From positions 44,778,648 to 44,842,647 of the forward strand of contig CM063510.1 of NCBI GenBank assembly GCA_032207245.1: a stretch of 64,000 nucleotides of DNA. Reading direction: 5' to 3'. Below the pieces are notes generated by a model. The model had not been told where the DNA came from. It did not search any database and saw only the letters and a program-made list of their open reading frames with translations. Shown here piece after piece: positions 13,312-63,474 of this stretch (its first letter is position 1; each line of letters starts with the position of its first letter). This DNA is from Pardosa pseudoannulata. Taxonomy: Eukaryota; Arthropoda; Arachnida; Araneae; Lycosidae. The position numbers and the translations under genes were made by a program.

Positions 13312-14724
13312 TACACCATTGTTACGTAATTTTAAAATCCAAATTTAAATAAACTATTTCAAAGGTACGTTTAAGTGGTATTTTAAAGTCTTTTTTTTTT
13401 TTTACAACCCCGGAATGTCACTAAGACTCACTTTAAACATTGTTCTTCCATGGATTGGCTAATATTTACAAATGAGGAGTTATAAATAATACCAGTCAAC
13501 GGCAACTTAATGTCATTCCATGGGGCGCACGCATCCATGACGCGATATGCGCGGCGAAAGTTTAAAACATTATCGTCTGGAAAGATATGCAAATACTGTT
13601 GTTGATATGTCCAATAAAGTGCTTTTTTTTTCCTTGCACCCGCAGTGACGTCATATTTTGTTTTTCGTACTTTTCTCGTAAACTATGGATCACACAGGTA
13701 CGCTTCTCTGGGGAGTTTTTTTTGTACTCCGAAAGAGGAATCTAGCTGTACAGAGTTTATGAGATCGTCCTGTATATATGCACATATGTATAAAATAAAG
13801 AAATGCACTTTCTCAAAATATAATATTTTTTTAAGTTGGGTATGCTAAGAAATAAAACATAATTCATGGGCATATCTATAGTAGTTTTCTTCTGTTTAAT
13901 TTTAACACAAAACACACATATCAAAATAAATCTAGATAAATTTACAAAATTATCGCTTATGTGTGAGCCCCGCGTATTGCATATCTTCATATCACTTATT
14001 TTTTCCCCTTTGCATTATGCTCTTGATTTTGGCAGCTCCTTTTTCCCATGATACGCATCAACAAAGGTCACCAAGAAAACCGCTGGCAGCTCATTTTCGT
14101 CTGAGAACCTTTGGGAATTTCCCTGTCCGTCACTTCTTTTTTTCCCCGAAATATTGTCGCTCTGAAAAGACAGGTTCTCTTAATCTTTTCTTGCGGAATG
14201 CCATGATTTTGACAACTGTTATTTCTTATCTTTCTATTTAACACCTTGGAACCAAAACATTGATCTTTCTCTTCTTCCCTTTTTTCTCGAATTTTACATT
14301 TGTGGAGTAACGTAGTGGGTTACAGATTGTTCACAGATTAGGAATACCTTTCGGAAACCTTGTTTTATTTTCCCTGCATGTGTTTAAACAATGTCTTTAT
14401 TTCCTTTAATTCATTCATTCTCCGTGGAAATAAATAATTAATAAGTTAATTGACAAAATACGGACTCATCTCTTCATCACATACATTCCATACATCAAAA
14501 GAATGTTATGCGGGGCCGACTATGGTGTGATGATAGATAAATTTTTAACATTTCGACTATTGGGGGTTACAGATACTTTTAAAACTACAATACTTTTTAA
14601 GGACTACAGATTTTATCTTTGCATATGACTTGCGTTCATAAACATCTTTAGTGGAATTAGTATGACTCGATCTTTACACTTTTAACATATATTCCGTATG
14701 GATAAAAAAAACCCGCACGTACGC

Positions 14725-14760
<36 letters not shown>

Positions 14761-16069
14761 TAAGCTCACTGGAGTTAGGAAAACTGGCTACATTTTGTGA
14801 ATAATAAATGTAATGAAATTTTTACCATTAAATGCTTTATATTAAGAATAGACGAAAATGGATGTTTATGTACGTAGGTGTACCAGGCCTATAAGTAAAA
14901 TCAGAAGAAGAGATTTTATTCATATATATTTTCTGGGACTGCCTAGGATGTTCTCGAAAGGCATTAGAACAGGTGCAAATAATGACTCCTAGTCATCAAA
15001 TTTGGTGACGAAAATGAAGTTACGCAATTGTGTAACGAAATTTTTACCATTTCATTTTTGCTATAGCATATCTTTCAAGTGACATTGCCGATTAAAGCCT
15101 TCTTTTCTGTAAAGAATACAAAACAAATTCTGGAGCTTGCCCTCCACCGAAGCTCGCAGCATTGAGTATATATATTATATTTATACTTTGTTTATAATGA
15201 AGAAATTTTATTTATTATAAAGGACCACAATTGCGATTATAGTTGGTACTACAACATTAGTGACCTTTAGAAACAAGTAACGCAACAAATTAATTTCTAG
15301 CCTGTGTTTCGGTATTTTGTGACTCATTCTGAAAAAAACATGGCTCTCAGACAAATGAAGTGAAAGAAATGTGCCACACCGATTCACTTCCCTGACCGAG
15401 TCACACTTTAGTAGACGTGATGCCGTAACATCGTAAACGGTTCTCAACGGACCACGCACGTTATTTCATCAAAGGGAAAGTGATTCCGGGAATCCACTCG
15501 AAATAGAACGACCAAAACGTTTCCACTAGGTGCGATATCGTGCATTCACAAATACTTTCACACAACGTTTCACCTCATTTCATATTCCGTAATTTTTGAT
15601 GCTACCTCATGAAATACCGCAGGACTGTATTTTCGTAACATACACATATAGGCATATTTATGTGCATGCGAAAGTAGGTTTCATAAAACTGATACAATTA
15701 TGACGATACTTTTAAACAGGAAATGTTGTCTACGTGCTGATGTAGTGAATATGAAAAGCATCATTAATACACTTTTCCCCATAAGGGATCGACCATTTTT
15801 GACAACGACAATCATTATAATTGGATCGTTTACACAACTTTCTAGGTAACCAGTTCGTATTTATCATTTCATTATTCTACGAGCAATGCGACATTTCACT
15901 CTGATTAGTCCATTGCAATCCCAATTATATAGGTATGTGAGAGAGAATCAGGGCACTTGTAAACATATAAAGATACATACTTGACTTACTTTACGATTAC
16001 CAGTACATGAATTAGCTATGGAGAGGGTGGGCATTACAAAATGTTTTTGTAAATAATCTACTTAGAGTT
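13312..16069. other. Intergenic sequence, nothing recognised
   Basis: Small frames (13645-13848, 13963-14241, 15208-15459) show no family features. There is a TA tract at 14727-14755. Confidence 0.45.
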
Positions 16070-16893
16070 CAGGGTTGTATCGCTTTTAATCATGGGATTT
16101 AAACCAGTGGTTTTAATCATCCTGGTCAATACCAATTTTGACCAGTTTTGACCACTCGAATTCACTTTTCAATATATTTAATACTAATCGAACATAGTTT
16201 ACTAGCAAATGATAAAGGAAAAGGTAAGTTACATTTGTTAAAAATGTCATAATATAAATAACACCAGCAAAAAACAAATAAAACATAACACCAAGATAAA
16301 AAAATGTTTTACTTATTTTTTTATACAAGCTGTTTTGTATGTAATTTATGTTGAATTCAAAAAACGGTTACAAGTAACAAGTTTTGTAGTTGTCTCTAAA
16401 TTTAAACCATTTCGTAATTTATTTTGGATTACTCCAAATTAAATAATCTTTCTATAGCTGGCACAACAGTCCATTAGATGTTTTGTAAAATCAACAAATT
16501 TTATGTTAATGCCTTTAACCTTCTTCATTGCTTCCCACCAGACATCAGGTCCAAGTGTATTTTATGTTTTTTGCTGTAACTGGATTACATTTTTACAATT
16601 GCATATGCATGGTTTATTTTTAACATTCAAGCATTCTTATTACACTGTGTAAGCATGTTAAATCTCATAAACTTGTTAGTGTGATATTTTGTTTAACTTC
16701 ACTACTATTTTTATTGCTTATTAAAAGTCACTTTTAAGTACAAAAGGTATGTATTAAAACTAAAACCATTTAAAACTATTTTTAACAATTCTGACCACTT
16801 TTGACCACTTTTGGTTAGTTTTGGACGGTTAAAACTACTTTCATCCAGTGTCCTGGTCAAAATCAGTTTTGACCTGTCAAAATTACAACCTTG
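16070..16893 (-). mobile_element. hAT derivative, copy 1
   Basis: Ends cagggttgta and tacaaccttg form a short inverted repeat, flanked by a perfect 8-bp duplication ttagagtt (16062-16069 and 16894-16901). Subterminal motifs of the type tttgaccagttttgaccac recur near both ends. The interior reads, on the minus strand, as a damaged hAT transposase C-terminus. A second copy lies inverted at 22081-22916. Confidence 0.85.
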
Positions 16894-17460
16894 TTAGAGT
16901 TATGACCTTAATTGAAAGTATAACCAAATCTATCATACCATATTTTTTAGTAAGATAACTTTAAAAAAATCATTTTTAAAGGTAAAAAAACTAATTAATT
17001 AAAAACATTGCATAACAAAAATCACATAAAATAAGAATTTCCTTTCGTTTTCTATTGAAAACGTTCATATTTGTATAGCCATTTATGCAGTCTCATATAT
17101 TAGCTGAAGGTTTTGGTATCTATGCAACATGTAGGCAATTTTTAAAATGTCCCGTGCACTTTAATTTAATTCACATTTTTTTTGTTTTTTTCTTATTATT
17201 ACTTTTTAAAATTTTAGATATATCTCAGTATTATCTTGTTGAGTAAATGAAAAAATAATTTACAGGATGTGATTTTTTCACTAAGTTTGAACTTTCATAC
17301 AGAATTCGCACTTTTCTTTACTGAAATTGAGTTTTAAAAATCTCAATAAAGTCGAAGCTTCAAATAGACCCACAGATTTATTTCAATGTCTATTCGGAGT
17401 GTTTGGTAAACATTTTGTGGGCGTCTTTTAAAAATTTATGTCGCAAGAGCATTTTAAAAA
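16894..17460. other. AT-rich sequence, nothing recognised
   Basis: No frame or repeat identified between the hAT copy and the 181-bp array. Confidence 0.5.
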
Positions 17461-18181
17461 TTAACAAATAATTTCGAAATATTAAAATTTTAAAAGAAAT
17501 TATTGTATTTAAAGAAAGTTAATATGACTAAATTAATCTACTTTAATGCATATAAGCAACGTTTAAGCAACGTTTCAGAGCACTAAGTTATTAATTTAAG
17601 AAAATGATCTATAACTTCTACAGACCTCTCATATTTGTACAAATAATTTCGAACAAATAATTTCGAAATATTAAAATTTTAAAAGAAATTATTGTATTTA
17701 AAGAAAGCTAATGAGACTAAATTAATTCTACTTTACTGTATATAGTAGCAACGTTTCAGGGCACTAAGTTAGTAATTTACGAAAATGATCTATAACTTCC
17801 ACCGTCCTCTCAAATTTGTACAAATAATTTCGAACAAATAATTTCGAAATATTAAAATTTTAAAAGAAATTATTGTATTTCAAGAAAGCTAATGAGACTA
17901 AATTAATTATACTTTAATGTATATAGAAGCACAGTTTCAGAGCACTAAGTTAGTAATTTACGAAAATGATCTATAACTTCCACCATCCTCTCAAATTTGT
18001 ACAAATAATTTCGAACAAATAATTTCGAAATATTAAAATTTTAAAAGAAATTATTGTATTTCAAGAAAGCTAATGAGACTAAATTAATTCTACTTTAATG
18101 TATATAGAAGCAACGTTTCAGAGCACTAAGTTAGTAATTTACGAAAATGATCTATAACTTCCACCGTCCTCTCAAATTTGT
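17461..18181. repeat. Tandem array, unit 181 bp, four copies
   Basis: The segment caaataatttcgaaatatta recurs at 17465, 17654, 17835 and 18016. Each copy ends with a cgaaaatgatctataacttc stretch. The junctions carry a doubled caaataatttcgaa motif. Confidence 0.88.
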
Positions 18182-18757
18182 TTTCACCCCATTATAGCTG
18201 TTGGTGAAATAAACATAAAAGTTTTATAAAAAAATTTAGTTACAGATATTTTTTGTAGTTGAGATTTATATTTTTAATTCATACATTTAAACTCTCATAC
18301 AGTTAAGTTAAAACAACACGGTGGTCTGGAGAGGAGAGAAGGCATATTGAATTATGACATTATTTAAAAAAAATTTGGAAACTAAAAGAATTTAAGGATA
18401 GAAGATATTTTACGACTTGAAGCCTAATTTATATCATGTATTTTAAATGAATAAAGAGGTATATTAAATTTAAATAAATAATGAAAGAATATATTTGAGC
18501 GATGTGATTCCTAGATCAGAATTGGGGGGAAGAAGGAATTGAAAATGGGAGTTTTGAAAAAACGGTAGCTAACAGTTAGACAGCTCCTAAAACAGAACTT
18601 CAATCATCTTTTTCTCCTAGGTGGAGGAATAGCAATATCAGATCGGAAATGCAGAGCTCGAAATCTTTTTACAGATATATAAATGCTCTAAGATTGTATT
18701 CTGGGTTCCCACTCTTTTTCTAGAACAAAATTTAAGGAATTTCTAAGGACCAAAGTA

Positions 18758-19745
18758 GTGTAAGATGTAGAATTAATCTCATGTCTGAGGTATCTGAAGT
18801 TTTCTATACTGAGAGAGGTCTTAGGCAAGGAGTCTCTCTGCCTTGCATTTTATTTAATATAGCCCTTGAAAAAGTTATGAGATTCAGGTATCAACACTAG
18901 AGGCACAATCCTGCAGAAATCTATTCAGGTACTTGCATATGCAGATGATATTGATATTGTTGGGCGAAGAAAACAGGATGTAGTTGAGGCATTTATTACC
19001 CTGGAGAGTGCTACTAGGGTTATGGGCTTAGCAGTAAACGAGGAAAAAACTAAGTTTTTGGTGGTGAGTCCTAGAATATATAATGTACAATCGCTTAATA
19101 TTGAAAACTATATTTTTGAGGGAGTCACCCAGTTTAAATACTTAAGCACACTTATTACCAGTAGAAATGAGATAAAGACTGAAATTAGAAACCGAATTTT
19201 GATAGCAAATAGGTGCTATTTTGGTTTAAAGAGCCAAATAAAATCTAAACTCCTCAGCATCAATACAAAAATAAACCTATACAAAACCCTTATAAGACCG
19301 ATCATTTTATATGACAGTGAGACATGGTCAATTAACAAAACAGAGGAGGCTACTCATTTTTGAAAGAAAAATCCTTCGGTCAATATTTGGAGCAGTAAAG
19401 GAAAATAATACATGGAGAGGTTTATATAACCATGAATTATATACTAAATAAAACAGAAAACCTACCATCTTGAGAGTTATTAAATCCAACAGAATTAGAT
19501 GGCTGGGACATGTTTTCAGACGAGCAGATTTGGACCCAGTTAACAAAATAAACTTTTTCAAAGATTGAAGGTACAAGAAGAAGAGGTAGACCAGCAACAA
19601 GGTGGTTGGTTTGTGTGGGGAAAGATTTGGAGATCTTGGGTATTAATAGATGGAGAAACCATGCAAAAAGTCGGGCCGTTTGGAGGAAGCAGACAGAGAA
19701 AGCCTTAGCCTGCACCAGTCTGTAGAGCTGGTGAAAAAGAAGAAG
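18758..19745 (+). mobile_element. 5'-truncated non-LTR retrotransposon, reverse transcriptase 3' part
   Basis: Encodes, across frame breaks, the second half of a reverse transcriptase: LRQGVSLPC, the catalytic AYADDIDI box (about 18935-18960), GLAVNEEKTKF, then KYLSTLI, a YDSETWSI segment and a C-terminal IRWLGHVFRR block. The frame is broken near 19350. The insert is bounded by a 13-bp target duplication aaggaccaaagta (18745-18757 and 19746-19758) and ends in a gaagaag-rich tail, typical of target-primed insertion with 5' truncation. Clade not assigned. It is a dead copy. Confidence 0.88.
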
Positions 19746-20047
19746 AAGGACCAAAGTAACTTTTCATAAGGACTTACTTGAAATACACGGCATAACGACA
19801 TAAACCCGATTTCCTAAGGAACATATTTTAAGGGTTATGAACCAGACAAAGTATGTTCAATAAATGCCCTGCAATATTCACAATTAAGCTTTTAAAAATC
19901 CCTAAAAATTAATATAAGATAAATCTATTTGACAAAAACTAATTTTGTAAAATGTACATCTAAAGTTTTTTGAGTGATCAAACTAAAAGGAAATTGTGAA
20001 AAAAATATAATATTATAAACAGTACTTTCTGAGGGTTTAAAAATGAC

Positions 20048-20048
<1 letters not shown>

Positions 20049-20105
<57 letters not shown>
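20049..20105. repeat. TA microsatellite
   Basis: A pure TA run. Confidence 0.95.
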
Positions 20106-20108
<3 letters not shown>

Positions 20109-20635
20109 CTATATGTATATATAGCTGATTACACCCGACGTTGACAGGAAAAAAAGAAAGATTTAGTCTTTTATTACATACAGTGGAAAGAAAATTAAAT
20201 TTCCATAACTAAATGAAATATCTACAAAGCCCCCCCCCTCCATGCTTCGTTTAATTAAAATCTGCATGACTGTTAGCTATTACGAAAGGGCAGCCGACTT
20301 CATACTTTAAACCTTTTCAGTATGCGAAAGATTATTCATTTGTTAAATAAGTGTAAGAAATTGTTGCGTTCCAATTTAAAAATTAAGGAGTTTTTAAGGA
20401 CCTATGGCGAAAATTAAGTAGTTTTAAGAGCCCTTAAAAATGAAAGCTAAAACTAAGGAGTTCTTAAGGACTTTTAAGGACCGTGGGTATGGTGATATTT
20501 ATTATTATTTCCATTACAGGGGTTTTTGCTTTTGTAACATTCACCACTACCAAACCGCATATATTTGTTAGCCATCTTATTATGAGCTCAACATATAAAC
20601 GGCCAACATTACTCCCTGATACGACAAAACAAAGT

Positions 20636-20825
20636 GAGTCCTCTTAATTTAGAAGCAGGGACCAAGCAGAAAATCCCCCAAGGTTTGGCTTGACACATCC
20701 ATGGGTATCGTTTGGGATCTTGAAGGACATTGCAACCACGAATCTATTTTATGTGCCCCACCCATCATTAATGACAACATCTGATCTTTGGCGAACTCAC
20801 GCCTTTAACTTCCAACTGATAGATT
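20636..20825 (-). repeat. tRNA-derived SINE (family B), minus, 5' part lost
   Basis: Reversed, it shows the family-B body: ctgcttctaaattaagagg at the tail, the ccaagcag block, and the ggacattgcaaccacgaat region shared with copies at 56512 and 56884. Confidence 0.6.
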
Positions 20826-20845
20826 ATGAATGATACCATTAGAAT

Positions 20846-21530
20846 GATACCTTTGCTGACTGATTTACTGACGATTTTCGTATGAGGATATAGAATAAAG
20901 TACTGGATTTCAAAATTAAATCATAATTCTATAAAGTAATCAGCAAAACTTTTAAATCCTTTTCTCTCGATTCTGTACTTCTTATAATGAGGATATTTTT
21001 TTAATCTACAAATTGTATAAGGTTCTACTTAAGTGCATAAGGTAAGAAAACTCAAGCCTTGAACTCGATATTCTCCGGTTATTACAATGATACCTTTGCC
21101 GACTGATCTACCGAGGATTTTCGTATGAGGATATAGAATAAAGTACTGGATTTCAAAATGAAACTATAATTCTATAAGGTAATCAGAAAATCTTTTAAAT
21201 CCTTTTCTCTCGATTCTGTACTTCTTATAACGAGGATATTTTTTATTCTACAAATTTTATAAGGTTCTACTTCAGTTCATAAGATAAGAAAACTCAAGCC
21301 TTGAACTCGATATTCTCCGGTTATTACAATGATACCTTTGCCCACTGATCTACCGAGGATTTTCGTATGAGGATATAGAATAAAGTACTGGATTTAAAAA
21401 TGAAACTATAATTCTATAAAGTAATCAGCAAAACTTTTAAATTGTTTTCTCTCGATTCTGTACTCCTAATAATGAGATTTTTTTTAATCTACAAATTTTA
21501 TACACTTCTACTTTAAGTGCATAAGATAAC
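20846..21530. repeat. Tandem array, unit 242 bp, about three copies
   Basis: The landmark gatacctttg starts at 20846, 21089 and 21331, each followed by gattttcgtatgaggatata and tctcgattctgtact. The last copy is slightly shortened. Confidence 0.88.
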
Positions 21531-22080
21531 GAAGTGAAATACTGCATAAATCGAGACTGAATCTTTATTGTTTTGATCCTTGTCACTTGTTAAATTTTGT
21601 TATAATTTCTGAATCGTGCCAGAAAAACCAGTCCATATTTTTTGATGTCATTACTGAAAGTACAGGAAAAAGAAGATAAACAAAAAACAATGAGAAAAAA
21701 TTTCAAGATATCTGTGGGAAGGCAAAGGAAGACATTGTGTAAAAAATAAATGTGTCTGAAATTAATTATATGCTGTTTTAAATATTTGTTTTTTAAATTT
21801 TCAGAATAACTACTTCATTGAAATGAGGTTAAAAATGATAATTTTTTGTATTATCTTATTATTTTGTGATTTCGATTTTACATACACATCGTTCTGGTTT
21901 TAATCATAAAATTATATCATTTTACTTGTAAAATACTTATTATCATACACTACTTGTCAGTACATTCCTTATGTACATATATGTGCGTATTGTAGAGCTT
22001 AGTCTAGATTTATTTTTGAAAAGTATTGTCTTCAGAAAAAAAAATTACTCGTATAGCGCAAAAAAAGCTTCTTTTCTTTT

Positions 22081-22916
22081 CAGGGTGGTAATTTTGACCA
22101 GTCAAAACAGATTTTGGCCAAGACACTGGATAAAAGTGGTTTTAACCGTCCAAAACTGGTCAAAAGTTGTCAAAAATGGTCAGAAATGGTCAGAATTGTT
22201 AATATAAATCTGTTGTAATTAGAAGTGACTTTTAATAAGCAATAAAAATAGTAGTGCAGTTAAACAAAATATTGCACTAACAAGTTCATGTGATTTAACA
22301 TGTTTATACAGTATAATAAGAATGTTTGAATTTTAAAAATGAACCCTGCACAGGCAATTGGAAAAATGTAATCCAGTTGCAGTAAAAACATAAAATATGA
22401 ATTACAGTTAAAAAATAAAACATGAGTTACAGTTAAAAACAAGGTTAAAGGCATTAACATAACATTTGTTGATTATACAATACATCTAATGAACTGTTGT
22501 GCCAGCTCTTCATCTATAGAAAGATTATTTTCAAAGTTTGGAGTACTCCAAAATAAATTTCGAAATCGTTTAAATTTAGAGACAACTACAAACCTTGTTA
22601 CTTCTAAACGTTTTTTTTTTTTTAATTCAACATAAATTACATATAAAACAGCTTGTATAAAAAATAAAACATTTTTTTTTTGTATCTTAGTGTTATGTTA
22701 TATTTGTTTTTTGCTAGTGTTATTTATATTATGACATTTTTAACAAATGTAACTTGCCTTTATCATATGCTAGTAAACTATGTTCGATTAGTATTAAATA
22801 TATTGAAAAGTGAATTTCAGTAGTCAAAACTGGTCAAAATTTATATTGACCAGGACGGTTAAAACCGGATAAAACCACTGGTTTAAACCCCCATAGTTAA
22901 AACCGATACAACCCTG
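22081..22916 (+). mobile_element. hAT derivative, copy 2, with transposase dimerisation remnant
   Basis: Same element as 16070-16893 but in the opposite orientation, with ends cagggtggta and acaaccctg. It is flanked by tttctttt and cttcttttt-type sequence (7 of 8 bases match as a duplication). On the + strand at about 22502-22610 it encodes ASSSIERLFSKFG and NKFRNRLNLETTTNLV, the conserved C-terminal dimerisation block of hAT transposases. The rest of the transposase is missing. Confidence 0.85.
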
Positions 22917-23435
22917 CTTCTTTTACAGTTTAAAAAATTTTTTTTTTAAATTTTTTTAAGATAAATCATTCTAAGATCCATTATATTCAAAGATTTTACT
23001 TTTCTAAAATAGGTTCAATATTGGATTCACATTTCCGTTAAAGAACTTAAACTTCACTAAAGTGTCTTATTCACCTTTTAAAACATTTACTGTTTTATCG
23101 ATTATTGCGAACAGTTTAAAATTCTATTCGTCTCTGATTTTCCACAGTAAGCTCTTACTTTGGCATTAAAGCGTACTAGCATAATTCTAAAGAAACTTTT
23201 TAAGTGGTTTTAAACTTCTAAATTTCCTTTGTATGGTTTCAAATATGCTCTCCTTTATACGCATTTGAATGTCGGAAGTTTCTAATGAATTATTTTAATA
23301 TTTTTAGTTAATAACTGAAATAGTAGATATTTAAGGTTAAAGATTACTCCACCTAATTAATTCTAAAGATTGATCTATTCAATTACATTGCATACAAGAA
23401 AAAAAGCTATTTGGAATTGAAGGGAGAAACCTCTA

Positions 23436-23520
23436 TTAACCCCTTCGCAACTAACGTCTCGTATACGCGACGCAGTGATTTCACTTTTAACAATCCAGTG
23501 TCGCCTCCACGCGATGATCT
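23436..23520. other. Possible piggyBac-like terminus
   Basis: The sequence ttaaccccttcgcaactaac with a following cgtatacgcgac palindrome has the TTAA-CCC start of piggyBac-type ends. No matching right end was found. Confidence 0.2.
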
Positions 23521-23524
23521 AACA

Positions 23525-24667
23525 GTTGGGCTGAAAAGTTCATATATTGAAACATAGATGGCGCTACTAGTATTAAATCCATATGCTTCAAATTAGTCCT
23601 AACTGTCGAAATATACGTGTATAAATTTGATAGCAGTCGGACTATTAGTTTGTGAAATATAGTATTTTGAGTGAAGCAACTTTTGTTAGTTTGAAAACAA
23701 TGGATAAAAAGGAATTTGGTGGGTTAGTAAAGCATTGTTTTTAGGAAAAAAGTACCATTGAAGCCAAGGCTTGGCTCGATAAACATTATTCGGATTCTGC
23801 ATCAAAATAGTCAACCGTTGAAAAGTTGTTTGCTAAATTTAAACCAGGTGAAATGAACACCGAGAACGATGCAAGCAGCGAACGGCCCAAAGAGGCTGTG
23901 ATCGACAAAATAATTTTTGATGACCGTAAAGTGAAGTTGATCGAGATATCTGAGACTCTGAAGATATCAAAGGAAAGTGTTGGACATATCGTGAAAAAAT
24001 ATTTGGGTATACGAAAGCTCTGAGCAAAGTGGGTGCCGCGCGAACTCACAATCGGCCAAAAATAACAACGAATTGATGCTTCTAAGCTGCGTTTGAAGCT
24101 GTTTAATAGTAATAAACCCGAATTTATGCGTCGATATGTAACAATAGATGAAAAATGGTTCCATCATTTTACACCAGAGTCCAAACGACAGTCAACCGAG
24201 TGGACTGCACGTGATGAACGAACTCCAAAGCGTGAAAAGACGGAATAGTCGGCTGGCAAAATCATGGTATCAATATTTTGGGATTCGCCAGTTATAATAT
24301 TCATTGACTATCTTGAAAAGGGAAAAACCATCAACAGTGACTATTAGCGTTATTGGAGCGTTTCATGGACAAAATCAATAAAAAAAACGGTCCCATTTGA
24401 AGAAGAAGAAAGTGCTGTTTCAGCAAGACAATGCACCGTGTCACAAGTCAATGACAACGATGGCAAAATTATATAAATTGGGCTTCGAATTGCTTCCGCA
24501 TCTACCGTATTCTTTAGATCTGACTCCCAGATACTTTTTCCTGTGTTCAGACCTCAACAGAATGCTCGCGTCGATGAAGTAATAAATTTAGCGCCGATGA
24601 AGAATTAATCACCGAAATTGAGACTTATTTTGACAAATTTTACCAGGCACAGCTGTAAAATTGAATT
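23525..24667 (+). mobile_element. mariner transposase remnant
   Basis: It starts with a mariner-type end (ttgggctgaaaagttca), and the transposase begins at 23700 (MDKKEF). Recognisable blocks in order: KLFAKFKPGEM, DDRKVKLIEISETLKISKES, the first catalytic region TIDEKWFHHFTPES, the second QQDNAPCHKS, then LPHLPYSLDLTPRYFFL. Stops and frame changes occur at several places. The third catalytic aspartate expected just before the YF is replaced by tyrosine. The copy is inactive. Confidence 0.88.
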
Positions 24668-25048
24668 TAAATGGAAACTTCTCTTTTTTCCAAGGTAATG
24701 ATCCTCTGCATAACGCTCGGATTGTAAAGGAATGGTTATTGTATAATGTACAATAATTACTACCCCATCCTCCTCAAAGTCCGTATTTAAACCTTGTAGA
24801 ACATTATGGGCGTTTGTGGAAAAAAAATTGTGAGAGAAGAAAATAAAAAATAAAAATGACCTATAAAGTGCTCTTCAGAATATATGGGACAGTGTACCAA
24901 TAGACTTTTCTGAAAAGTTGGTCTTTTCGACGAACAAAATATTAGAAGATGTTATAGCAGCCAAAGGATATTACACGAAGTATTAAATGATTCTGTTTAA
25001 AATTTAAAAGTTATTTTTTGTTACCTTGGATAAATATCCAACTTTTTG
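24668..25048 (+). mobile_element. Tc1-like transposase C-terminal fragment
   Basis: Directly abuts the mariner remnant. It encodes GNDPLHNARIVKEWLLYN, PPQSPYLNLVEHYGRLW and, after a frame change, KILEDVIAAKGYYTKY ending at a stop. This is the D-D-E tail region of a Tc1-like transposase. The join may reflect one transposon inserted in another followed by deletion. Confidence 0.8.
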
Positions 25049-25250
25049 TTTTAGGCTATCGAAAGTGATATCATCATAACGTTCTTTAAATTTATAATTT
25101 ATGTTTATGTGCTATTGGAATTAAATCAAGCTTGATTTGTTTTTGAAATTGTATTTTTTCGGAATTTTATTTTAGTTTAAAAGCATAATGTAATACAGAA
25201 ATATTAAACGTTGAAATCCTGTAACCTTACTGTCTAACTTTCTTTTTGGT

Positions 25251-25988
<738 letters not shown>

Positions 25989-25995
25989 ATCCACT

Positions 25996-63356
<37,361 letters not shown>

Positions 63357-63474
63357 GTAAGTGAAGAAATTTCTCTTACAACTAATTTTGCTACACTCTA
63401 TGTACCACATCTTAAAATCAGACTCATTTTAAAACTAATTGCCAAAAGAATTATGATACACACACACACACACA

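Larger units (their letters stand above)
18697..20492. mobile_element. Possible hAT-like element interrupted by a LINE
   Basis: The left end reads ctgggttcccactc followed by tttctaaggacc. The right end, reversed, reads acccacggtccttaaaagtc. Repeated aaggac motifs beside ggttcccac-type ends resemble a hAT-like terminal architecture, but I recognise no transposase. A LINE (18758-19745) sits inside. No target duplication was established. Confidence 0.4.

Noticed and set aside
17461..18181. Regular repeats considered as a CRISPR array
   Set aside because: Units are 181 bp with no unique spacers, and the DNA is eukaryotic.
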